DNA from: Gilvimarinus chinensis DSM 19667
GTDB lineage: Bacteria > Pseudomonadota > Gammaproteobacteria > Pseudomonadales > Cellvibrionaceae
Length of the DNA: 64,000 nucleotides
Assembly: GCF_000377745.1 (NCBI RefSeq)
Contig: NZ_KB898715.1
Span: 1-64,000, forward strand
Reading direction: 5' to 3'
Of the stretch, positions 1 through 7,705 are shown in pieces (the stretch's first letter is position 1; every line of letters begins with the position of its first letter). Both the position numbers and the translations under genes were made by a program. The notes beneath the pieces were generated by a model, which did not search any database, was not told the origin of the DNA, and saw nothing but the letters and a program-made list of their open reading frames with translations.

Positions 1-258
1 CTCCTCTTTTAGGCGCTTGTTCTCCCGCTTGAGCTTACGCAGCTCTTCGCTTTCGGACTTGGAATAATCTACGCCATCGATGGAGTTAAACTGTTTATCA
101 GAGAGCCGATTGAATTGCCTCTTCCAGTTCGAGATCTGTTGTGCGCTGATCCCGAGTTCCTTGGCCACTTGGGCCTGTGTGACGCCCGGCTTTTCTGAGC
201 GCTTAATAGCTTCTTTTCGAAATTCTTCGGTGTAATGCTGATGCTTTTTACGTGCCAT
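1..258 (-). CDS. IS3-family transposase OrfA, partial (runs off window)
   Basis: First 86 codons of an IS3-type OrfA, the DNA-binding half of the transposase. It begins MARKKHQHYTEEFRKEAIK and contains a helix-turn-helix (residues about 25-50, GVTQAQVAKELGIS then QISNWKRQF), matching the HTH_Tnp_1 family. A charged leucine-zipper-like stretch rich in E/K/L (about residues 70-86) begins just before the window edge, as expected for the OrfA multimerisation region. The ATG is preceded by GGAGGTG, a good ribosome binding site. OrfB should lie beyond position 1, normally reached by programmed -1 frameshifting, but this cannot be seen here. Identification by motif and composition; subgroup not assigned. 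Confidence 0.85.
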   Translation of the reverse strand, partial: MARKKHQHYTEEFRKEAIKRSEKPGVTQAQVAKELGISAQQISNWKRQFNRLSDKQFNSIDGVDYSKSESEELRKLKRENKRLKEE

Positions 259-306
259 TTTGGACACCTCCATATAGGGCAAATATAACTATACAGGGTG
301 TCTACT
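1..306 (-). mobile_element. Left end of an IS3-family insertion sequence (partial)
   Basis: The orfA fragment plus about 48 bp of leader up to a GGGTGTCTAC sequence at 296-305 is consistent with the promoter-proximal end of an IS3-type element. The terminal inverted repeat cannot be proven because the other end is outside the window, so the border near 306 is approximate. Confidence 0.5.
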
Positions 307-380
307 TTTTATGGGTAACTTGGGAAGTCAGGAAATTATTTTAATGCGAAAATTCCGCTATCAAAGCTTGATTTTCAAGA

Positions 381-393
381 GGGTATCTGACCC
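381..393 (-). repeat. Copy 1 of the 13-bp repeat GGGTCAGATACCC (inverted orientation)
   Basis: Reads GGGTATCTGACCC on the plus strand, the exact reverse complement of the copies at 1252-1264 and 2546-2558. The unit is itself a weak dyad (GGGT...ACCC). It lies just upstream of the long palindrome and the orphan 211-aa gene. Confidence 0.7.
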
Positions 394-449
394 TAATTTT
401 TCAATTGCTATCGCCTACAACGGAGTACTGACAGTTATTGAGATCAGAT

Positions 450-488
450 GAGTAACAAATAGGGTCAAGTTGACCCTATTTGTTACTC
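450..488. repeat. Perfect 19-bp inverted repeat with 1-nt spacer
   Basis: Arms GAGTAACAAATAGGGTCAA (450-468) and its exact reverse complement (470-488) are separated by one G at 469. The inner part carries the same GGGTCA/TGACCC core as the neighbouring short repeats. It could extrude as a cruciform or act as a terminator-like hairpin downstream of the 211-aa gene. There is no long T-run next to it, so a mobile-element or repeat-family origin seems at least as likely. Confidence 0.8.
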
Positions 489-593
489 AGCACAGGAAAA
501 ATTGGAGCTCAGCGGGGATGTTATGCATGTGTCTGCGTTTATTAGTTTTCAAAACTTTCGATGCCGCTCAAGATTAACCTCATAGAAGTCTAC

Positions 594-1229
594 CTATTTT
601 TTGAGTATTGGATAACTATGAAAAAGCAATTTTACTGCGTCCAGATCTCCTGATAAGTTTAACGCAGATATCACTTTGTCACACACCAGTTGATGTTGAA
701 ATTTATATGTAATGAACTCTTTAAGAGGATAAGCATAGTTGTCAGGATCTTTCGAGTTTTTTGAAGGTATTTGTTTCTTTAGAAACGAGTTGATAGCGTG
801 TCTAGGCTCTTTATCAAAAGGAAAGGCTATAAAAGACCTTTTCTCTAGAATTCTGTATTTATTCTTAATAATAAACTTTTCTATGGGCTCTTGATCTATT
901 TCAAACTCTACAGCGGGATAAACAGATAAAATGGAAACATTGAGAACTAAAGGAGTGCCATGATAAGTCATGTTGCGAAGATGCTTTAAGACTTCTGTAT
1001 ACCCGTTCCAGCCATCAAACTTGGAGGCCGCCCAACTTTCCCCAGTATAGATTTTGTACTCTTTGCGCATGGCCTCTGTTAATTGTTGGCTTTTATAAAT
1101 GTATTGATCATAGTTTCTCCGAAACTGATCTGGATTCCTCCTAGACAAAATCAAAGCTTCATATAGCAGCCTAAGATCTTCAGCTATAACGGTTGTTTTT
1201 CTCGGATCACGTTCATTTATCATGGTCAT
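594..1229 (-). CDS. Hypothetical protein, 211 aa, orphan
   Basis: I do not recognise a family. The product begins MTMINERDPRKTTVIAEDLRL, is soluble-looking (no signal peptide or membrane segment), rich in K, E, Y and F, and has a helical N-terminal half followed by a more beta-like middle (FEIDQEPIEKFIIKNKYRI). The base composition is AT-rich compared with genes further along. A second in-frame ATG two codons in could be the true start. The gene sits alone between the palindrome at 450-488 and a GGGTCAGATACCC repeat at 1252-1264, next to an IS3 fragment, which suggests recent acquisition. A cargo or defence-type role is possible but unsupported. Confidence 0.55.
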   Translation of the reverse strand: MTMINERDPRKTTVIAEDLRLLYEALILSRRNPDQFRRNYDQYIYKSQQLTEAMRKEYKIYTGESWAASKFDGWNGYTEVLKHLRNMTYHGTPLVLNVSILSVYPAVEFEIDQEPIEKFIIKNKYRILEKRSFIAFPFDKEPRHAINSFLKKQIPSKNSKDPDNYAYPLKEFITYKFQHQLVCDKVISALNLSGDLDAVKLLFHSYPILKK

Positions 1230-1251
1230 GTAAAGCTAACGAAATAAAAAC

Positions 1252-1264
1252 GGGTCAGATACCC
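1252..1264 (+). repeat. Copy 2 of the 13-bp repeat GGGTCAGATACCC
   Basis: Exact 13-mer match to 2546-2558 and to the reverse complement of 381-393. It is followed at 1316-1345 by a related GGTTCAACCTGACCCAC sequence running into an AT-rich tail with a T-run, the form also seen near 19171 and 25146. Confidence 0.7.
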
Positions 1265-1392
1265 TTTTCTGTTTTCCTGTTGTCTCTTGTTAAAAATGTT
1301 CGTTAAACTGTAGCAGGTTCAACCTGACCCACTTATTTTCTTTTTTTGTCGTAAACAAGATCCACATTTCGGAACAAGGAATATCCCACCCC

Positions 1393-2529
1393 GTGACAAC
1401 TTTCAATCCTCGACTGCACGGTATGCGAGCGCTAGCGGCTATTGGAGTATTATTATTCCACTGGGCACAACTCTATCCAGTGCAGACCACTCTTCACCCC
1501 GGAAGTAACGACTTTGGATTCCGCTGGCACCTTTCCTTTTTTATTGGTTTTGGATGGATGGGCGTAACATTATTCTTCGTTTTGTCTGGCTATCTTCTGA
1601 CATCAATATTGAAGTCGAGACCTGTTACCGGTAGGGCAACCTTGTATTTTTGGCGTCGTCGCATTCTACGAATTTATCCCGCAGTTTGGCTGCAAGTTGC
1701 CATTTTTGCTGCGCTAGGAGCCAGTATCGACGGCTTACCTTCAATGCAGTGGGACACCAAAAGCATCAGTAATGCCTTTCTTTTTATTAATTTGCCTCCT
1801 CTCATGGTCTCCCCCATCAACCTAGTATGGTGGACTCTGCCAATTGAGCTCAGCTTTTACCTACTTCTTCCGGTGCTGGTACTTGCTAGTCGACGCCTGC
1901 CTTGGCCAATCATAACTCTTGCGTGTATCGCCATTACAGTTTGCTGGCGCTGGGCAACTATTGCAGTGATTAATGATCCACCATTTTATAAACATCTTAA
2001 CGTACTGGATTCATTTCCAGGTATATTAACTCCTTTTATACTGGGATTTGCTATTGCCCACTTACCGACCCCCCGCCTACGATGGCACTATGCCGCCCTT
2101 ACTGCCTCGTTAATCGCCGCCTACCTGCTTTTACTTGCTATTAACTTCAACCTCTCCAGTTATTGGCAAGGAGGGCTTATGCTTATACTTTGGCCAAGCC
2201 TATTAGCGGTGACTATTGCCGGAGCTGTATGGGCGTGCTCCGCTGCGCTTCCCGGTTTTACATGGCTGGGAAGCAAGCCCCTGGTATGGCTTGGAAATCT
2301 GAGCTTTGGTATTTATTTATGGCATTACCCCTGTTTCACAGTTGTCAAAACCTCCTGGCCTCATCTCGCCAATAATTTCAGTGGTAGCATAATCTCTTTA
2401 ATCATTACGTGTGTTGTCACGCTGATACTTGCAGCCTTCAGTTACTATTTCATTGAAAAACCCGTAATGGGGTGGCGTCATCCCAAAGCCATATCAAAAA
2501 CTAGTGTGGGCTCCACAAAACATAATTAA
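1393..2529 (+). CDS. Acyltransferase 3 family membrane protein (OafA/YrhL type)
   Basis: A 378-aa integral membrane O-acyltransferase (Acyl_transf_3, PF01757), which typically transfers acetyl or other acyl groups to surface polysaccharide or lipid sugars. It opens with the family signature RLHGMRALAAIGVLLFHW (residues about 7-24, with the family histidine in LFHW). It has about ten hydrophobic segments, the FFVLSGYLLTS motif near residue 60, and RRRILRIYPAVW near 87-98. The start is GTG at 1393; AAGGA about ten bases upstream fits. It stands alone, so the substrate cannot be inferred from neighbours. It lies between copies of the 13-bp repeat and may be part of an acquired block. Confidence 0.88.
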   Translation: MTTFNPRLHGMRALAAIGVLLFHWAQLYPVQTTLHPGSNDFGFRWHLSFFIGFGWMGVTLFFVLSGYLLTSILKSRPVTGRATLYFWRRRILRIYPAVWLQVAIFAALGASIDGLPSMQWDTKSISNAFLFINLPPLMVSPINLVWWTLPIELSFYLLLPVLVLASRRLPWPIITLACIAITVCWRWATIAVINDPPFYKHLNVLDSFPGILTPFILGFAIAHLPTPRLRWHYAALTASLIAAYLLLLAINFNLSSYWQGGLMLILWPSLLAVTIAGAVWACSAALPGFTWLGSKPLVWLGNLSFGIYLWHYPCFTVVKTSWPHLANNFSGSIISLIITCVVTLILAAFSYYFIEKPVMGWRHPKAISKTSVGSTKHN

Positions 2530-3259
2530 GAGAAAAGAGGTTTCGGGGTCAGATACCCCGTAGTAATCTGACCATAAAAACTAGCGGCCAATAGCTAAAT
2601 TCACAATTAAAGAGATAACTGGTATTTCTCTAAGCTACGTACCTTTTGAGTTCTGGTTTTGTAGGAAATACTGTGAAATTCAGGCCATTGAAGGCCCATG
2701 GAATAAGGCTCCAGTAGGCCAGCTAGTTGATGGCCCTCTCTATTATCATAGCCACACATATAGGTTGGGGGGCATCGCTTGCAATCAGTTAGAACTGAAG
2801 AGTAGAGGTTGATGAGTGAAAGTCCCCCCCAGCCTCGTTACGGAGCTGGGGTGAAGCTGGTTCAATAACTCTCGAGCCTCCTCCTTCTTCTGGAAAAACT
2901 TCTTTCCGAGAGTTGATCTTGGAATCGGTAACCCGTGATTTCTTCATTATCGCCTCTTAAGGGCGACCTCTCAGAAAACTTTATTTTGGAGTGGCCAGTG
3001 CTTGGTGGATTGCAGCGGGCCCTATCGCTTTGCAGAAAAAATTCGGTTAATATTCAAATTAAGCACATTTGGTTATAACCAGAGGCCCAAAATTCCGAGT
3101 TTATAAGGCCCTGCGTGTAAATTACTTGTAATTTTTGCTCCCCTTGACCTTGTTGATCCGGGGGTAAACGACTCAAATGTCTTTGATGCATCTATAACGG
3201 CTGAGCTTATATGGCCCCACTTTAAAGGCCTGTTAAACAAAACAAAGGTAGCAATAAAA
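2530..3259. other. 730-bp non-coding stretch with repeat copy and structured segment
   Basis: Holds the third 13-bp repeat (2546-2558) and a 7-bp stem CCCCAGC/GCTGGGG (2827-2833 with 2845-2851). That stem is preceded by GTGAAAGTCCCC, wording often seen in structured group II intron-like RNA, but no maturase gene or intron boundary was found. A stop-free stretch without a good start codon (about 2582-2810) could be a gene remnant. Nothing else convincing. Confidence 0.4.
2546..2558 (+). repeat. Copy 3 of the 13-bp repeat GGGTCAGATACCC
   Basis: Exact 13-mer, here extended by one matched base pair on each side or more (CGGGGT...ACCCCG), giving a 6-bp stem with a 5-nt loop directly downstream of the acyltransferase. 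It could also help terminate transcription. Confidence 0.7.
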
Positions 3260-4813
3260 ATGAAAAGAATTATAGAAAGGGCCCTAACCGTTATTTCTTT
3301 AATGGTGGCCAGTTCCAGCTTACAAGCTCAGTCATGTTTAGATATTCTGACCGCCACGCCCGGTGCTACTGATGGGGTTTATACGGTACAGGGAGAGTCT
3401 GTTTACTGCGATATGACGACCGACGGTGGGGGTTGGACCCTGGTTGCGTCTACAGCGGGTCAAACATTAAATGATCAGGGCTCAAGCTATTACGCTGACT
3501 TGCAAACCCTGTCTCCAGCGGCTGGTCATGAAGGTATCTGGAACGGCCTAAGACCTATGGGTGCATCCGATATCCGTTTTTCATGCCGCAATGGTGCAAA
3601 CACGGGCCCTTTCACGGTGGATTTAGCGTTTTATAACATCGGGTGGTACGACGAGCTTACCTCCTCTTTCAATGACGCCGACATCGACTTTGAGAGTAGT
3701 AACGGCGCTAATCAGACGTTACCCCCCCCGGCACGCAAAAACCTCATCAATAATGATTTTTTGCCTTTGGGAGATCAATGGAACAGTGGGTACTTGGAAG
3801 GAGAAGATTCTGCAAGTGATCTAAATGACTTCACAGTCGATTTTGATGACCGAGGAATGGATGCCAACCAGAGTGATGGAACCGACTGGGGTGAGGACGA
3901 CACAACTAGAAAATGTGGAGTGTCGGGGATCTTAAGTGGCAGCTGGTTTATTTGGGCGAGAGAAAGCGTTCCGTATTCTGTTGGCGGCAACGTAGCGGGC
4001 CTTGTTGGCAGCGTAACGCTGCGGAATAATGGCACGGACGACCTGGTAGTTTCTTCGGGTGGATCATTCAATTTTTCGACCCTGCTCATGAACGGTGAAG
4101 CTTACAACGTTACCGTGTCATCGCAGCCAGTCGGCCAAACTTGTAGCGTAACCAATGGCTCTGGGTATATTTCGAGCTCAGATGTCACTAATCTTAGTGT
4201 GAGCTGTACTGATAATGTTTACTCTGTTGGGGGAGCCGTTTCCGGACTTGCGGGTAGTATTACATTGCAGATCAATGGTGCCGATGATCTTGTTGTATCC
4301 GCGGATGGTTCGTTTAACTTCTCGACTCCGCTTACCCATAATACGGCTTATGCTGTAACTGTTCTGAGTCAGCCAGCAGGGCAAACCTGCAGCGTTACGA
4401 ATGGCTCTGGAAATATTTCGGGCTCAGATGTCACTAACCTTAGCGTCAACTGTACTGATAATCTTTATCCTGTAGGTGGGGTTGTTTCAGGGCTGTCGGG
4501 TAGTATTACTTTACAGAATAATGGCGGCGATGAACTTACTCTCTCGGCGGATGGCTCATTCAGCTTCTCGACACAGCTTGTCCATAACGCCGCTTACAGT
4601 ATTACTGTCTTATCCCAGCCAGAACGCCAAACTTGCACCGTAATTAATGGCAGCGGAATTCTTTCGGCTGCCTCCCCGGTCTCAGTTACCGTGGAGTGTG
4701 TTAATAACCCTGTGCAACAGCTAAAATCACTGCCAGCACTCAATTTGTCCAACCTCATTCTTATGGCAATTATGCTGGCCGGGGCTGGGGTCTACTTTCG
4801 TCGCAAACACTAA
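3260..4813 (+). CDS. Secreted fibrinogen-like protein with three 82-aa repeats and IPTL-like C-terminal anchor
   Basis: A 517-aa predicted surface protein. Residues 1-23 are a signal peptide ending in LQAQS. Residues about 26-230 resemble a fibrinogen-related domain, with the hallmark YCDMTTDGGGWTLVAS and paired cysteines. Three tandem repeats of exactly 82 residues start at 239, 321 and 403 (YSVGGxVxGLxGSxTLxNNG ... GQTCSVTNGSG ... LSVxCTDN), each with two cysteines. From about residue 491 the tail reads SLPALNLSN, a hydrophobic helix, then FRRKH. That is the layout of an IPTL-CTERM sorting signal, although the usual W-G is replaced. Exosortase H, which processes such tails, is encoded at 51632-52180. 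An adhesin or carbohydrate-recognition role is plausible; the ligand is unknown. The true gene may be transferred, since it stands alone. Confidence 0.75.
   Translation: MKRIIERALTVISLMVASSSLQAQSCLDILTATPGATDGVYTVQGESVYCDMTTDGGGWTLVASTAGQTLNDQGSSYYADLQTLSPAAGHEGIWNGLRPMGASDIRFSCRNGANTGPFTVDLAFYNIGWYDELTSSFNDADIDFESSNGANQTLPPPARKNLINNDFLPLGDQWNSGYLEGEDSASDLNDFTVDFDDRGMDANQSDGTDWGEDDTTRKCGVSGILSGSWFIWARESVPYSVGGNVAGLVGSVTLRNNGTDDLVVSSGGSFNFSTLLMNGEAYNVTVSSQPVGQTCSVTNGSGYISSSDVTNLSVSCTDNVYSVGGAVSGLAGSITLQINGADDLVVSADGSFNFSTPLTHNTAYAVTVLSQPAGQTCSVTNGSGNISGSDVTNLSVNCTDNLYPVGGVVSGLSGSITLQNNGGDELTLSADGSFSFSTQLVHNAAYSITVLSQPERQTCTVINGSGILSAASPVSVTVECVNNPVQQLKSLPALNLSNLILMAIMLAGAGVYFRRKH
3974..4711 (+). 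repeat. Three tandem 246-bp coding repeats
   Basis: Units begin at 3974, 4220 and 4466, each 246 bp (82 codons), encoding similar Ig-like/beta-rich modules inside the fibrinogen-like protein. DNA similarity between units is visible, for example the shared wording around CAAAC(C/T)TG(C/T)AGCGTTAC(C/G)AATGGCTCTGG in units 1 and 2, so unit number may vary between strains. Confidence 0.75.
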
Positions 4814-4867
4814 CGCTGTCAAAAAGTGCGGTTAATTCTTATAGCGCAATAAGTAGACGGGAAAAAT

Positions 4868-4920
4868 CAGCCTTACCTATTCAAAAGTCCAGCGCCATGG
4901 CTGGATAATAGGTAAGGCTG
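4868..4920. terminator. Stem-loop between convergent genes
   Basis: A 14-bp perfect stem (CAGCCTTACCTATT, 4868-4881, with 4907-4920) encloses a second 6-bp stem TCCAGC/GCTGGA (4888-4893 with 4900-4905). It lies between two convergent genes. On the minus strand the stem is followed by ATTTTT, so it most likely terminates the diguanylate cyclase gene. Confidence 0.7.
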
Positions 4921-5038
4921 CAAGATTAAAGAGCAAGCGAGCCTGGAGTGCTGAGGCACAGAATAATAGGTAGCTCTACATGCAAAACAAAATGCATGTT
5001 TTTATCTGTAATCACTAAGGGCTGGTATTTATCCCTTA

Positions 5039-6724
5039 TTACCTCTTCAAATCATGATGAGTCATTTTATCCCGCTTGTGTTGGTACATACGTTGATCTG
5101 CCAACGATAAGCAGTTGGACGGGTTTTTACTTTCAAAGCTGGTCGCAATACCAAAGCTCAACGCTGCATCTTCCCACCCTGTTTTTGCTAGCTCTATTTC
5201 TACCTCAGACAGAAGCTGTTTTATCTCAGTGGTTACAGTGGCTATATCGGTTTTTTTTCGGAGAGGTAGCAGGCATATAAACTCATCGCCTCCGGTGCGA
5301 AACACCAAGCCCCAATGTTTAATACGCGCTTTAATGGCCTGAGCCGCACGGATTAAGAAACGGTCTCCGTGGCTGTGGCCAAGTTGGTCGTTGATGGCTT
5401 TAAAGCCATCAAAATCGATAAAAACCAAGCAATAGGGTTGTTTCTTTAATTGGTCAAAGTGTTCATTAAACGCATGACGGTTGCCGATTTGTGTCAGTTG
5501 GTCCACCCTCGACATTTTGTAGCTTCTGTGAAACTCTTGTTGTTGCATTTTTAGCCATTCAAGCAGTGCCAATAAAATACAAAAACAATCGATAGCTAAC
5601 GCTATTACTACAAATACCTCGGCCGCGCCGAGATAGGGTAGCTTTATTACGTGTAATAACACGTACAGTAAAAGTGCTGCGCCGTAGAAGAGGTTGCCCA
5701 CAAGATAGTATTTAGCCCGAAAATCTTGATGCCGAAGCATACTAATGCCAGTGGCAATAGACGTGGGAACCCACACCAACGCAATCACATGAGAAATAAG
5801 AAAGCTAAGTGAAAAAGGAACAAAAGGCATTGCCAGGCCAAGTGCCAGGCAAACCCAAGAAAAAACATTAAAAAACATCGCTAACCGCGGATGATTTGAA
5901 CTGCAATTAAACAAATATTTAGTAAATTGACAGGCTGCAGCAATAGCAAAAGGGAAAATAAGTATTCCCCAATACACCGGGTTAACATGTGTGCCTAAAC
6001 TAGAGAAATCCAAAGCTCCAGAGGCAGCCAACCACCCGAAACCATGTAACCCAAGGTAGCCAGAGCAGGCTAAAGTTACAGGGTTGCTGGTATGTACATA
6101 AACGAATAATGCCAGCAATGCCAAAGTTAACATAACGGCAATAGCCGCGAGTGTAATGGTATTTTCCCAAAATAGTTGCTTATAAAATAAATTGCTGGAA
6201 AAAACTTCTACATCAATGGCTGTGGGAAATTTTTTAGCCTCTACGTACAGCCACAAAACACCAGCTTCATTCGCATTCAGTGTTATGGGAAAAGCCTGTT
6301 GATGCAGTTTTCGCACACTTTGGTTCTGCAATTGGCCAAAGTTATCCAGCTTTAATACACGGCCACTGCTACTCTGCCAATAACCCCACCCCCGATCCAG
6401 ATAGTTTGCTTTCAAATTCACAAACCAAGTTGCCTGAGCTTGATGCAGGCTTTTTAATTCCAAGCGTAAGCCGTAAGCTCCCTTACCGCCTTGAGTGGTA
6501 TCGACAGGCTGAGCCTGAGTGATAGTAGACTGTAATTTTGCAAAAGTAGGTTCAGTAGTCAGGGCGGGTAGTGAACGCCACAGCGACTGGTCAGTTGGAG
6601 TGCTGAGGCTCGATTGCGACAATGCCAAGGGTTCTGCCCAGACCGGACTAAACCAAATAGAAAGGATGAAAATTAACAGTACAGCGGGCATGCCGGAACC
6701 AACAGTGATAGAAATAAGCTGCAC
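5039..6724 (-). CDS. Membrane diguanylate cyclase (7TMR-DISM sensor plus GGDEF)
   Basis: A 561-aa sensor that should make cyclic di-GMP. Residues 1-30 form a signal peptide (ending PVWA). Residues about 31-190 form a periplasmic beta-rich domain of the 7TMR-DISM extracellular type. Seven or so transmembrane helices follow (about 190-385), then a short linker and a GGDEF domain starting near DQLTQIGNRHAF. The active-site motif GGDEF is intact at residues 478-482, with the supporting FIDFDGFKAINDQLGHSHGD motif upstream. The RxxD inhibitory site that usually lies just before GGDEF is not seen (the run is WGLVFRT), so product inhibition may be absent. No EAL domain. It is transcribed alone, convergent with the fibrinogen-like gene. 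Confidence 0.9.
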   Translation of the reverse strand: MQLISITVGSGMPAVLLIFILSIWFSPVWAEPLALSQSSLSTPTDQSLWRSLPALTTEPTFAKLQSTITQAQPVDTTQGGKGAYGLRLELKSLHQAQATWFVNLKANYLDRGWGYWQSSSGRVLKLDNFGQLQNQSVRKLHQQAFPITLNANEAGVLWLYVEAKKFPTAIDVEVFSSNLFYKQLFWENTITLAAIAVMLTLALLALFVYVHTSNPVTLACSGYLGLHGFGWLAASGALDFSSLGTHVNPVYWGILIFPFAIAAACQFTKYLFNCSSNHPRLAMFFNVFSWVCLALGLAMPFVPFSLSFLISHVIALVWVPTSIATGISMLRHQDFRAKYYLVGNLFYGAALLLYVLLHVIKLPYLGAAEVFVVIALAIDCFCILLALLEWLKMQQQEFHRSYKMSRVDQLTQIGNRHAFNEHFDQLKKQPYCLVFIDFDGFKAINDQLGHSHGDRFLIRAAQAIKARIKHWGLVFRTGGDEFICLLPLRKKTDIATVTTEIKQLLSEVEIELAKTGWEDAALSFGIATSFESKNPSNCLSLADQRMYQHKRDKMTHHDLKR

Positions 6725-7271
6725 ACTATTCTAGCCCAAACTGAGATAAATGACCTTAAATTGGTTCTTTTAGCGGAAAGCAGTCGTTAATTGTTCGCTT
6801 CTGCCGGGTAACATTGGTGGAATTATCCGGTTTCAACTTGAGGGTTTACGGTTATCTAAGGTGCGACTAGCCCCAGGCTGACAAGGTGTAGTGCAGAAGG
6901 TTTGGCGGATAAAGAAGGCCTTTAAAGTCAACTCAAACACTGATTTATTTCAATCTAATGTTGGCCTTAGCTTGTAAAAAACCGCCTAGAGTCGGGAACT
7001 CACAAGGTTTAAGGTGCGCCTAGATTGAATAAGAGGGGTTGTCGTAAGGAGGCCCAAAGGAATAAGAGTACTGCGTGCGAATATAATATAAAAGGATGAG
7101 CATATTTAATGAATAATGCAGCTAACGACGAAATAAACTACTCCAACTATTAAAATCAGAAAAATGTCTTTTAATATAGATTGTGAATAAAAGCTTGTGC
7201 TTGTCTTTTACCGCCAGTGTAGAATATCCGATTCTATATTACCGTTTTCATAGCTTTTACTCATACGACCC
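6725..7271. other. 547-bp intergenic region, no gene seen
   Basis: Lies between the divergently transcribed cyclase and the small 91-aa gene, so it should hold both promoters. A short imperfect direct repeat (AAGGTGCGACTAG near 6859, AAGGTGCGCCTAG near 7011) is visible. No convincing ORF, RNA gene or operator was recognised. The 3' half is markedly AT-rich. Confidence 0.4.
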
Positions 7272-7547
7272 ATGAAATCCGACCCCAAAAAACTGATTCA
7301 AAAAAATCAAAACTTGATTCATTCCGAAATGCTCAAAGTTATCTCTCACGTGCAGCGTGAGCAAGATGATTGGGTACAGCATACTGTAATGGTCGAAGGC
7401 CATGATGTGCCCTTCAAATTTAAGCGTAAAGACAATTATCAAAGCCTAAAAGGTGCACGGGTGAATATGACTTACTACCCTGAAACCGAAAAAGTGGCAG
7501 GTATGGATTTTGAAATTATGAAAGTGGTACGGATTAAGCGCGGATAA
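7272..7547 (+). CDS. Small conserved-looking cytoplasmic protein, 91 aa
   Basis: Unrecognised family. The 91-residue product (begins MKSDPKKLIQKNQNLIHSEML) is highly charged and basic, with a helical N-terminal third and a beta-rich remainder (HTVMVEGHDVPFKFKRKD, ARVNMTYYPET, EIMKVVRIKRG). This layout suits a compact nucleic-acid- or protein-binding fold, but that is inference only. No signal peptide, membrane helix or cysteines. The Shine-Dalgarno is weak, so translation level is uncertain. The third-position pattern and balanced composition make a real gene likelier than chance. Confidence 0.6.
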   Translation: MKSDPKKLIQKNQNLIHSEMLKVISHVQREQDDWVQHTVMVEGHDVPFKFKRKDNYQSLKGARVNMTYYPETEKVAGMDFEIMKVVRIKRG

Positions 7548-7705
7548 CCGGCTGTAATCGTTTGAGTGGGAGTTAAACCTGCCTTCTACTTGGTTGTTTG
7601 TGCGGGGGGGCTTAACACAGGCCGCTTGAAGAAATCTAGCCTCGATTTTTTGCATTTAGTTATTAAGTAAGTGTTTTAGACGTGAAAATTTCGCCCTCAG
7701 AAACG

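Noticed and set aside
4948-5342. Plus-strand ORFs opposite the diguanylate cyclase 3' end
   Set aside because: They are antisense to the intact GGDEF domain and lack ribosome sites.
7257-7442. Minus-strand ORF of 61 codons opposite the small 91-aa gene
   Set aside because: The plus-strand frame has a better start context and protein-like charge pattern; the other frame is a shadow.
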